Source of the DNA: Thermococcus peptonophilus
GTDB taxonomy: Archaea > Methanobacteriota_B > Thermococci > Thermococcales > Thermococcaceae
Assembly: GCF_001592435.1 (NCBI RefSeq)
Contig: NZ_CP014750.1
Span: forward strand, 496,001-560,000
Reading direction: 5' to 3'
Length of the DNA stretch: 64,000 nucleotides
The notes below the pieces were generated by a model that had not been told where the DNA came from, ran no database searches, and saw only the letters and a program-made list of their open reading frames with translations. This document shows, piece after piece, positions 27,530 to 35,668 of the stretch. Both the position numbers and the translations under genes were made by a program. Every line of letters starts with the position of its first letter. The first letter of the stretch is position 1.

Positions 27530-27658
27530 GCTCCCTAACCCTTCTTCTTAATTGCTTGTTTTGAGGCTGTACAAAACAGCGGCTTTAAAGAATTCTCAGA
27601 ATTCGCACCCAATATAAGAGCAATCAGAAAATCAGCAAGATGGGAAAAGGAAAAATCC

Positions 27659-28879
27659 TCAATACCGCCTCCTTCTCTGGCGGGGCTTCATTGACCCCCA
27701 CCTGCCGCGGTACTCTCCTTCGAGCTCTTCCTGACTCAGCCTCTCGCGATATTCTCTGGGAATGCCCTCGCTGAACTCGGACTTCCTGACCTCAACACCG
27801 GCCTGCTTTGTTATGTACCTAAAGCGCTTCAACTCTCCGGGAGCGATGAAAGTTATGGCTTTTCCCTTTTTGCCCATCCTTCCAGTTCTACCAATCCGGT
27901 GGATGTACTGTTCGGGGTTCATTGGAATTGAGTAGTTGATAACGTGGGTTATCTCTGGAACGTCAAGCCCCCTCGCTGCCACATCGGTCGCCACGAGTAT
28001 CTTAGTTTTTCTGTCCTTAAAGCGATTGAACGTCTTTTCTCTGGCTGGCTGACTCATATCGCCGTTGAGGGCCTCCGCCCTGAATCCAGCCATCCTGAGT
28101 CTACTGGAGAGCTCCCTCGTCTCGGCTTTGGTCTGGCAGAACACTATGCCGTAAAACTCATCAGACTCATCTGAGAGTATCTTGGTAAGAAGGTCGAACC
28201 TTCTGTGGGGAACAGCTTCGATGTACTCCTGCTCTACTTCTCCTGGGACAAGCTCGTCCCTGCTGACAATAACTACCTCTGGATTTTTCATGTACTTCTT
28301 TGCCAGCAGAAGAACGTCCATGGGCATTGTGGCTGAGAACATCAGAACTCTCCTGTCACTGGGTGTTGCCCTGAAAATGGCCTCAATGTCCTCCTGGAAG
28401 CCCATGTCAAGCATCCTGTCAGCTTCATCAAGGACGAAGAACCTGACTCCATCGAGGTTCAGCGTGCCGCGCCGTATATGGTCGAGAACCCTGCCCGGGG
28501 TGCCAACGACGATGTGGACACCCCTTTCGAGTGCCCTTATTTGAGGTCCGATCGGCTGTCCGCCATAAACGGAGTAAACGTAAATTCTCCTTTTGCCCCT
28601 AAGCGACCTGAGTTCGTCAGTGACCTGTATGGCAAGCTCCCTTGTGGGGGTTAGAATCAGTGCCTGAACGTCCTTTATGGGTTCATCTATTGAATCCAGA
28701 ATCGGAAGTCCAAAAGCGGCTGTTTTCCCGCTTCCTGTTTTTGACTGGCCCACGATGTCGCTCTCGGCAGAGAGCAGAAGGGGTATTACCTCCCTCTGAA
28801 TGTCGGTCGGGGTTGAAAAACCCTTTCTTTCAACTGCTTCAACTGAAGCACTGGATAATCCAAGTTCCCTAAAACTCAT
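27659..28879 (-). CDS. deaD: DEAD-box RNA helicase
   Basis: A 406-residue ATP-dependent RNA helicase. In order: Q-motif region (SFRELGLSSASVEAV), GQSKTGSGKT (I), PTRELA (Ia), TPGR (Ib), VLDEADRML (II), SAT (III), FCQTKAETRELSSRL (IV), TDVAARGLDVPE (V) and HRIGRTGR (VI), then a basic tail. In T. kodakarensis the helicase beside S10 is cold-inducible, so a role in unwinding RNA at low growth temperature is likely. ATG 28879 is used; an in-frame TTG at 28912 is less likely. The leader carries three CGCGTT repeats. Confidence 0.93.
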   Translation of the reverse strand: MSFRELGLSSASVEAVERKGFSTPTDIQREVIPLLLSAESDIVGQSKTGSGKTAAFGLPILDSIDEPIKDVQALILTPTRELAIQVTDELRSLRGKRRIYVYSVYGGQPIGPQIRALERGVHIVVGTPGRVLDHIRRGTLNLDGVRFFVLDEADRMLDMGFQEDIEAIFRATPSDRRVLMFSATMPMDVLLLAKKYMKNPEVVIVSRDELVPGEVEQEYIEAVPHRRFDLLTKILSDESDEFYGIVFCQTKAETRELSSRLRMAGFRAEALNGDMSQPAREKTFNRFKDRKTKILVATDVAARGLDVPEITHVINYSIPMNPEQYIHRIGRTGRMGKKGKAITFIAPGELKRFRYITKQAGVEVRKSEFSEGIPREYRERLSQEELEGEYRGRWGSMKPRQRRRRY

Positions 28880-28910
28880 TTTCCTTAACTCCTTAAGGTC
28901 TAGTAATTCC

Positions 28911-28950
28911 AACGCGCTCCTGCTCAGAACGCGCTGAGGAGAAACGCGCT
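28911..28950 (-). repeat. Three AGCGCGTT repeats in the helicase leader
   Basis: On the minus strand AGCGCGTT occurs three times (28950-28943, 28935-28928, 28918-28911) between the tRNA-Lys 3' end and the helicase start. CTCCT and AGGAG flanking the middle copy can pair into a hairpin. It may be a leader element controlling helicase expression or processing from the tRNA-Lys transcript. Confidence 0.45.
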
Positions 28951-28951
28951 T

Positions 28952-29029
28952 TGGCGGGCCGGGGGGGATTTGAACCCCCGACCTGCGGATTAAGAGTCCG
29001 CCGCTCTAACCAGGCTAAGCTACCGGCCC
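28952..29029 (-). tRNA. tRNA-Lys (CTT)
   Basis: The minus strand reads GGGCCGG ... CCGGCCC as acceptor stem, D arm AGCTTAGCCTGGTTAGAGC, anticodon stem-loop GCGGA CTCTTAA TCCGC (CTT at 28994-28992) and a GGGGGTTCAAATCCCCC T arm. Discriminator G and an encoded CCA (28954-28952). It lies upstream of the helicase on the same strand. Confidence 0.95.
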
Positions 29030-29139
29030 ACGACCCGAAACCATAGAGATGGGTTGCCTTTATAAATTTTTCGGTTAATTGGAGCTTGAGGACGTACCGT
29101 AAAGTTTATAAAGCACTGCACTGCCCTATATTTGGCAAC

Positions 29140-29227
29140 GCGGGGGTTGCCGAGCCTGGTCAAAGGCGCGGGATTGAGGGTCCCGTCCCGTAGGGGTTCC
29201 GGGGTTCAAATCCCCGCCCCCGCACCA
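29140..29227 (+). tRNA. tRNA-Leu (GAG)
   Basis: Class II tRNA. Acceptor GCGGGGG/CCCCCGC, anticodon loop TTGAGGG (GAG at 29176-29178), long variable arm, T arm CGGGGTTCAAATCCCCG, discriminator A and encoded CCA (29225-29227). TTTATAAAG at about 29105-29113 is its TATA box. Confidence 0.95.
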
Positions 29228-29507
29228 CAACAGCCTTTTCTCACGAAAGCGCTGGCGGAAAGCTAGTATGCTTTTTTAATGAGCTAGTTTTTGAGTGGGT
29301 TTACTTATCGAGTTGCTAAAATGTACAGGATTTCCTCACCGCATAGCGCTCGAAGAGCGCTAAAAAATAAAGTCAAAATCACAATTAACGAGAGATTTTG
29401 AGAACAAACCCGCACGAAGTTGTCATCCGGGCGAGCATACACTCATCAAAAGCAAAGTTCGAGAGGAAGGAGACCCTTGTTTCATCAGTGGAACTTCAAA
29501 GTCTAGT
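29228..29507. other. Gene-free A/T-rich gap with one perfect hairpin
   Basis: I see no gene here. The only clear structure is AGCGCTC GAA GAGCGCT at 29345-29361, a 7-bp perfect hairpin with a run of A on its right (T-rich when read on the minus strand, on the far side). It may mark an RNA end for the 7S RNA or the tRNA-Leu transcript. The longer reading frames that start here run into the 7S RNA and are not genes. Confidence 0.5.
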
Positions 29508-29828
29508 GGCGGCGGGCGCGCCCGGGGGTGGGAACCCTTCGCCGCGCCCTTCCACCGGGGCTCGCTCACCCCCGCTACCCCGGGAGCGCCGAACGTCCCG
29601 CCTACCGCTGCTCCCTTCCGGGCCTGACGGGGTTCGGCGGGCAAAGGGCGTTAGCCCGGCCCTCCAGCCGGACCTCGCCCACCGCCGGCCCCCCGGGACG
29701 AGGGTTCATCGTTGTACCCCGGCTTCCGGGCGCGGTTTTGGGAACCGCCCCCCGAGCTTCGGCCCCCGCATATCGACGGTTTCGGGTTACAGGGGACGCC
29801 GAACCCCCCGGCCTAGCCCGCCGCCGGG
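29508..29828 (-). ncRNA. ffs: 7S RNA of the signal recognition particle
   Basis: A very GC-rich stable RNA of about 320 nt. The ends pair (CCCGGCGGCGGGC with GCCCGCCGCC). The Alu domain has CTGTAACCCGAAACC, and helix 8 in the S domain has CAGGCCCGGAAGGGAGCAG, the SRP54-binding tetraloop and bulge. A strong TATA box, CTTTATATAT at 29855-29846 on the minus strand, lies 20-25 bases upstream of the predicted 5' end at about 29828. Reading frames on either strand here are spurious. Confidence 0.95.
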
Positions 29829-29837
29829 AATAGTTAG

Positions 29838-30623
<786 letters not shown>

Positions 30624-30675
30624 GGTTTCTGTTATTTCTTTGCGCTTTTGTCCTCGAAACGCTTATATATTTTGC

Positions 30676-30941
30676 ATGTCCGCCACCGAAAAGGTTTCTA
30701 TCCGCTTCCCCCTGCCCTGATGCGGGAGATAGATGAGCTCGTTGAGAATGGGGAGTTCTTAAGCAGGAGCGAGTTCATCAAAGAGGCCGTTAGGTTTTTC
30801 TTTCTCCACTACGAGTCTCCCGAAGAGCTCTGGGAGAAGTACAAACTTCTAGCCAAGGGCAGGAAAATTCCGAGCGAGGAAGAAATCGAAAAGCCCCTTG
30901 AGGAAGTGGACGAGGAATGGAAGCGCTCAAGGTCGTCCTAG
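30676..30941 (+). pseudogene. Ribbon-helix-helix antitoxin with a frameshift near its N-terminus
   Basis: ATG 30676, just after the TATA-like CTTATATAT (30662-30670), reads MSATEKVSIRFPLP and stops at 30718. One base further, another frame continues MREIDELVENGEFLSRSEFIKEAVRFFF to 30941. Joined across one missing base near 30711-30717 they form a normal ribbon-helix-helix (strand KVSIRF, helices MREIDELVENG and SRSEFIKEAVRF). As read, only a form lacking the DNA-binding strand could start, at ATG 30720. It overlaps the PIN gene by 25 bases, the usual antitoxin-toxin order. Confidence 0.65.
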
Positions 30942-31357
30942 ACACGCACGTGGTAATAACCGCTGCTATAAATCCCTTCGGGAGCTCCTGGAAGGTTATG
31001 GGCTTAGTAGTAAGAAAGGAAGTCGCTTCGTACACCTCCGAGGCCATACTTGAGGAGCTACGGTTCAAGCTGACGAGCGAGAAGGTTCTAAAGTACATTG
31101 GAAGCAGGGTTTACGCCCTCTGGATTTACAGAATATTCCGGGCATCGTCCGTTCTCGTTGAACCGGCCGAGCACTTTGAGGTCTCACCTGATCCGGACGA
31201 CAACAAGTTCTTTGATGTGACCTATTCTGCAAAGGCTGACGTTCTGATAAGCCTCGATAAGCAGCACGTGCTGAAGCTGAGGGATGGGGAGAGAAAGTTT
31301 TCATTGAAGGGGCACGAGTTTTATGTTCTCTCACCAACAAAATTCAGAAGATCTTAG
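30917..31357 (+). CDS. PIN-domain toxin-like protein (COG1569 type)
   Basis: A 146-residue PIN-domain protein, probably an RNase toxin. Asp9 in VLDTHVVITA is the first acidic site, Glu residues in SEAILEELRFKL follow, and DPDDNKFFDVTYSAKADVLISLDK contains the remaining acidic cluster. It starts within the end of the ribbon-helix-helix gene. If the frameshift there is real, this toxin would lack a complete antitoxin, unless the toxin itself is inactive or controlled otherwise. Confidence 0.82.
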   Translation: MEALKVVLDTHVVITAAINPFGSSWKVMGLVVRKEVASYTSEAILEELRFKLTSEKVLKYIGSRVYALWIYRIFRASSVLVEPAEHFEVSPDPDDNKFFDVTYSAKADVLISLDKQHVLKLRDGERKFSLKGHEFYVLSPTKFRRS

Positions 31358-31486
31358 ATTTTAAATTAATTCGTATCTTTATACTACTCTAACTCCTTGT
31401 TATCAACTTTTGGTTTACAAAATATTTAAATTCCAATGTTAAATATTAACTAATGTACACAACATAAACATACGGAGGTGACCCAA

Positions 31487-31567
31487 ATGAAGCGGAAGCT
31501 GAAGATAAAGAAACTGACAAATGCCGGGTGTTACCACTGGAACAGCCATGACTCTGTCGGGCTCTGA
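31487..31567 (+). CDS. 26-residue candidate RiPP precursor peptide
   Basis: A short gene with an excellent GGAGGTG ribosome binding site (31474-31480) and a TATA-like TATTTAAA at 31423-31430. The product begins with a strongly basic leader (KRKLKIKK) and ends CYHWNSHDSVGL, with one Cys, one Tyr, one Trp and two His in 26 residues. A radical SAM/SPASM enzyme gene begins 65 bases after the stop, and an MFS transporter gene follows. That arrangement is typical for a ribosomally made, post-translationally modified peptide. The split into basic leader and C-terminal core is inference; the peptide family is not recognised. Confidence 0.7.
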   Translation: MKRKLKIKKLTNAGCYHWNSHDSVGL

Positions 31568-31577
31568 ACGGACTGTT

Positions 31578-31602
31578 ATCTTTCTTTTATTTTTGATTTT
31601 TT
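31578..31602 (+). terminator. T-rich tract after the peptide gene
   Basis: TCTTTCTTTTATTTTTG runs on into TTTTTTGG with no G/C-rich stem. Archaeal RNA polymerase terminates at such T tracts. Partial termination here would give more precursor mRNA than enzyme mRNA, as expected for a RiPP operon. Confidence 0.5.
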
Positions 31603-31632
31603 GGAATATCAAACACGGGGAGGCATGTTGAT

Positions 31633-32922
31633 ATGGTAACGTATAACGTGACTATTAGGGAGGAGCCATTTGGAGCTTATGTCCACTTGAGAGAAGGTGC
31701 TCAGGTTAGGATAGTATCCCCCGCGGAGGAAGTTATTTCAGGATTTCTTGAAGAGCCGTCAGAGTTGATAAATGAAATCTTCGAAATCTCGCCCAGCCCA
31801 AAGGACACAGTGAACATTAGAGTAATAACCCCATCAAAAACCCCAGTTTTTAGCCTTTCAGCCCCCTACGATGTATCAGTAGATGTAACCAACATTTGCA
31901 ATTTATCATGCAAACACTGTTATGCAAGTGCCTTACACAGCGGGAAACATGCTGGCTTTATGGACCTTGTGAGAATACTGTCGAAGTTAGATTCGGTAGG
32001 AGTTACACACCTAGCCATTACTGGAGGGGAACCTTTCCTTCACCCCGAACTGGACAGGATAATCAGATACATTTACCTCTCAACAAAACTCAACTTCACG
32101 GTGCTTACCAATGGAACAATATTCCGTGAGGACGTTATTGATCTTCTGTCCAAGGTTAAGGAGGTCGGAGGCCTTTTCATAAGCCTCGATGATGTAGACA
32201 GTGAGAGCCATGATGAATTCAGAGGAACACCTGGTGCATGGGAGCGAACTGTAGACTTTATCAACAGGATCAACAAGACTGAAATTCCATTTATAATAGG
32301 AACCGTTATCCACAGGCACAACAGGGACAGGCTGGGGGAGATCATAAAGTTCAGTAAAGATCTTGGAGCTGATGGAATACATTTCATGGTGTTTACCCCT
32401 GCAGGAAGGGCCTCAAAGGTCTTTGAAACATATGGTATTAACAAACATGAGGTCCAAAAGATACAACTCCAACTGGAGCATCTTGTTGAGAGGTACTCCA
32501 CAGATACGTTCAAAGTAATGTTAGATGACTTTGGATATACATTTACCTGGGAAAAACATCCAGACTCTTTTAGCACTCTAAAGGAACTAAATTTGGCAGG
32601 AGTCTGTGCTGCAGGAAGAACAATTCTCCATGTGGATAATTCAGGAAATGTATACCCATGTTCGCTGTTCCTAGGCCATAAGGAGTTCATAGCTGGGAAC
32701 CTCTTAAAGCAGGAGTTCTACGATATCTGGTTGAATTCGGAGGTACTGAATAACTTCAGGAGCAAGAGAATTGATGCTCTAAAAAACACAAGCTGTTCAA
32801 AATGCAAATTCTTCAACATTTGCAAAGGCGGATGCGCCTACAACTCATATGCGTTTTACGGCACGATCTTTAAGGAGGATCCTCTATGCCCACATATAGA
32901 AAAAATTCAAATGGGCGGCTGA
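31633..32922 (+). CDS. Radical SAM/SPASM peptide-maturase candidate
   Basis: A 429-residue enzyme. The radical SAM cluster is Cys89, Cys93, Cys96 (CNLSCKHC), followed by GGEP at 131-134. The C-terminal SPASM domain has seven cysteines (325, 343, 388, 391, 397, 401, 419), enough for two auxiliary Fe-S clusters. Residues 1-80 form an N-terminal domain of strands and helices that could be a leader-binding element; it is not a clear PqqD match. GGGGAGG at 31617-31623 precedes ATG 31633. Such enzymes install Cys, Trp, Tyr or backbone crosslinks in peptides. The base composition is more A/T-rich than in neighbouring genes. Confidence 0.88.
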   Translation: MVTYNVTIREEPFGAYVHLREGAQVRIVSPAEEVISGFLEEPSELINEIFEISPSPKDTVNIRVITPSKTPVFSLSAPYDVSVDVTNICNLSCKHCYASALHSGKHAGFMDLVRILSKLDSVGVTHLAITGGEPFLHPELDRIIRYIYLSTKLNFTVLTNGTIFREDVIDLLSKVKEVGGLFISLDDVDSESHDEFRGTPGAWERTVDFINRINKTEIPFIIGTVIHRHNRDRLGEIIKFSKDLGADGIHFMVFTPAGRASKVFETYGINKHEVQKIQLQLEHLVERYSTDTFKVMLDDFGYTFTWEKHPDSFSTLKELNLAGVCAAGRTILHVDNSGNVYPCSLFLGHKEFIAGNLLKQEFYDIWLNSEVLNNFRSKRIDALKNTSCSKCKFFNICKGGCAYNSYAFYGTIFKEDPLCPHIEKIQMGG

Positions 32923-34055
32923 TCTTTCTCACTTTTTATTTTCTACTCTCCGTCTCGATGTACTTACCTGGGCCGTATTTCATACTGTATCTCAGCACTT
33001 ACGTCGCCCTGCCCTGGATTGGTCTGGCGTACTCACTGAACAGGGCCTCCAATCTTCTGCTGGAGTATCCTTCCGGGGTGCTGGCCGACAAGGTCGGAAG
33101 GCTTAAATCTGCGATGCTGGGTTCGCTTTTGCTTGGAATGAGCATGCTCGTCCTGGTAATTTTTGGGACTCCCAGGGGTTACCTTGTGGTGGCATCTGCC
33201 CTACTAGGGGGTGCGGGGATGGCTTTCATCTCCGGTTCCTTAGAGGCGTGGGCAGTTGATGCCTTCGATAAAGCCAACTTGAAGGAGCTTTTTTCCAGCA
33301 TGGGAACGCTGAAAAACGTTGGTGGGGTTATAGCATCAATATTGGCAGGAGTGATGGTTAAATACCTTGGTTTGAAATGGCCACTTCTGGTATCCGGTAT
33401 TCTAGGTGCTCTTTCTCCGGTGGTTCTACTCGCCCTTAAGGACAACCGAGGACATTCTGAGAGCAGGATTATTCTGGGAAAGAGCCTTCAGATGTTCAAG
33501 GATGCCAGGTTTTCCATCCTGGTGTTGGTAATTCTATTAGTATCTTCTATGCTCTCAGTGTTCTTCGTGATATGGCCCCTAACCCTGAGAGACGCCGGTC
33601 TGTACGAAAGCCTTCTTGGAATTGTGTATTTCACGCTAATGATGGCCATGGCAACGGGCAGTTATCTTGCGAGAAGAGTCTCAAGCGAAATAAACGGAAT
33701 AAGAACATTCCTGCTTAGTGGAGCAGCTATTACACTGACCATAGCCCTTCTCCTTAGATTATGCCACAGCAAGCTCACGGCGGTTTTCATACTAGGCTCC
33801 CTGCTAATCTTCGAGATTTTAATAGGTGCATACTACGTCTTCATAGCCCACATACGAAACTCCGTGATCCCCTCTGAAATACGAGCTTCCGCTATTTCAA
33901 TGATCTCGCTTATAAACTCAGGGGTTGGAATGATAACTCTGCCGTTGTTTCTTGCACTGGGAGATATTGCCCTTAAATGGGCAATATGCTCAATTCTCCT
34001 GGTCATCGGCATGGTTGTATTTGAAATTTGGAAAACGAGATACGCGCAATCCTAG
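32886..34055 (+). CDS. MFS transporter, probable peptide exporter of the RiPP locus
   Basis: A 389-residue major-facilitator protein with about 12 hydrophobic segments. The loop 2-3 signature is GVLADKVGRLKS, and SGSLEAWAVDAF after helix 4 is shared with the two other MFS proteins in this window (49.2 and 56.1 kb). AAGGAGG at 32872-32878 precedes ATG 32886, which overlaps the radical SAM gene by 37 bases, so the two are coupled. Export of the modified peptide and self-protection are the natural guesses. Confidence 0.87.
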   Translation: MPTYRKNSNGRLIFLTFYFLLSVSMYLPGPYFILYLSTYVALPWIGLAYSLNRASNLLLEYPSGVLADKVGRLKSAMLGSLLLGMSMLVLVIFGTPRGYLVVASALLGGAGMAFISGSLEAWAVDAFDKANLKELFSSMGTLKNVGGVIASILAGVMVKYLGLKWPLLVSGILGALSPVVLLALKDNRGHSESRIILGKSLQMFKDARFSILVLVILLVSSMLSVFFVIWPLTLRDAGLYESLLGIVYFTLMMAMATGSYLARRVSSEINGIRTFLLSGAAITLTIALLLRLCHSKLTAVFILGSLLIFEILIGAYYVFIAHIRNSVIPSEIRASAISMISLINSGVGMITLPLFLALGDIALKWAICSILLVIGMVVFEIWKTRYAQS

Positions 34056-34144
34056 CCGAGAGTCCCAAGTATCCCCCAAATCTAACTGGTGCGGTTTTCA
34101 TGGCACTCATAGTGGCAGTCATAGCGAGGAAGTGGATGCGCTGA
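34028..34144 (+). pseudogene. Possible remnant: C-terminal tail of a displaced gene
   Basis: A third frame, open for 38 codons and overlapping the end of the MFS gene, reads on to PKYPPNLTGAVFMALI and then VAVIARKWMR before a stop at 34142-34144. It looks like the end of a membrane protein but has no start of its own. It may be what remains of a gene cut by insertion of the A/T-rich island. It could equally be chance. Confidence 0.3.
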
Positions 34145-34191
34145 CCCAACCCTTTTATACCCCTTCCCCCTTCTTCTCCTGGTGAGTCTCC

Positions 34192-35511
34192 ATGAAGATC
34201 GTCGTCATCGGTTCTGGAACAGCCGGAAGCAACTTCGCCCTCTTCATGCGCAAGCTCGACAAGAAGGCCGAGATAACCGTTATAGGGAAAGAGCCAACGA
34301 TGCAGTACTCCCCCTGCGCCCTGCCGCACGTCATAAGCGGCACTATCGAGAAGCCTGAGGACGTTATAGTCTTTCCCAACGAGTTCTACGAGAAGCAGAA
34401 GATAAACCTCATGCTGAACACGGAAGCAAAGGCGATAGACAGAGAAAGGAAGGTTGTAATCACGGATAAGGGCGAAGTCCCGTACGACAAGCTTGTTTTG
34501 GCCGTTGGTTCAAAGGCATTCATTCCGCCGATTAAGGGAGTCGAGAACGAGGGGGTCTTCACACTCAAGAGCCTCGACGACGTCAGGAGGATAAAGGCAT
34601 ACATCGCCGAAAGGAAGCCAAAGAAAGCCGTAGTTATCGGCGCTGGTCTCATTGGTCTTGAGGGCGCCGAGGCCTTTGCAAAACTTGGAATGGAAGTTCT
34701 GGTTGTTGAGCTGATGGATCGTTTAATGCCCACCATGCTTGACAAAGATACTGCAAAGCTCGTCCAGGCGGAGATGGAGAGGCACGGCGTTTTCTTCCGC
34801 TTCGGCGTCGGCGTGAGTGAGATCATCGGAAGCCCCGTCGAGGCGGTTAAGATCGGTGACGAAGAAGTTCCGGCAGACCTCGTCTTGGTTGCAACCGGGG
34901 TGAGAGCCAACACTGACCTCGCCAAACAGGCCGGGCTTGAAGTGGACAGGGGCATAGTTGTCAATGAGCACCTCCAGACGAGTGACCCGGACATCTACGC
35001 AATAGGTGACTGTGCTGAAGTTATAGACGCCGTAACTGGAAAAAGAACTCTCAGTCAGCTCGGAACTTCCGCCGTTAGAATGGCCAAGGTGGCTGCGGAG
35101 CACATAGCGGGTAAGGACGTTTCCTTCAGACCAGTTTTCAACACCGCCATAACCGAGCTGTTTGGCCTTGAAATCGGCACCTTCGGAATCACCGAGGAGA
35201 GGGCAAAGAAAGAGGGCATCGAAGTAGCGGTCGGAAAGTTCAAAGGCTCGACCAAGCCTGAGTACTATCCTGGAGGCAAGCCCATAACCGTAAAGCTCAT
35301 CTTCAGAAAGTCAGATAGAAAGCTCATCGGCGGCCAGATAGTCGGCGGCGAGCGCGTATGGGGAAGGATAATGACGCTCTCAGCTCTGGCCCAGAAGGGA
35401 GCAACGGTTGAGGACGTTGCCTACCTAGAAACGGCCTACGCCCCACCGATAAGCCCGACCATAGATCCGATAACGGTCGCGGCCGAGATGGCCCAGAGAA
35501 AGCTCCGCTGA
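34192..35511 (+). CDS. CoA-disulfide reductase/NAD(P)H oxidase-type flavoprotein
   Basis: A 439-residue pyridine-nucleotide-disulfide oxidoreductase. FAD site GSGTAGSNFA at the N-terminus, single redox Cys42 in YSPCALPHVISG (the CoADR/Nox/NSR hallmark), NAD(P) site VVIGAGLIGLEGAEAF, and IYAIGDCAEV for FAD. Thermococcales relatives reduce CoA disulfides, sulfur or oxygen using NAD(P)H. Which is main here cannot be read from sequence. TTTTATA at about 34151-34157 is the TATA box. Confidence 0.9.
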   Translation: MKIVVIGSGTAGSNFALFMRKLDKKAEITVIGKEPTMQYSPCALPHVISGTIEKPEDVIVFPNEFYEKQKINLMLNTEAKAIDRERKVVITDKGEVPYDKLVLAVGSKAFIPPIKGVENEGVFTLKSLDDVRRIKAYIAERKPKKAVVIGAGLIGLEGAEAFAKLGMEVLVVELMDRLMPTMLDKDTAKLVQAEMERHGVFFRFGVGVSEIIGSPVEAVKIGDEEVPADLVLVATGVRANTDLAKQAGLEVDRGIVVNEHLQTSDPDIYAIGDCAEVIDAVTGKRTLSQLGTSAVRMAKVAAEHIAGKDVSFRPVFNTAITELFGLEIGTFGITEERAKKEGIEVAVGKFKGSTKPEYYPGGKPITVKLIFRKSDRKLIGGQIVGGERVWGRIMTLSALAQKGATVEDVAYLETAYAPPISPTIDPITVAAEMAQRKLR

Positions 35512-35668
35512 GCCTATTATCTCTATATTTCTCCATCAATTCTACTCTCATTTCGATGAGTCAACATAGACATACATTGGATCTTTGCACATCAGAATCC
35601 ACGAAATTTTAAATAACCCCCTATAACCAGCTAAACGATAAGTAACAACCCTGCAAAAGGTGAGTCCA

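Noticed and set aside
29140-29507. tRNA-Leu as an integration site with an element to its right
   Set aside because: No repeated tRNA 3' end, no integrase and only about 280 gene-free bases before the 7S RNA.
30648-30941. TTG 30648 as start of the ribbon-helix-helix gene
   Set aside because: It lies upstream of the TATA box and its N-terminus does not resemble the family, while the other frame does.
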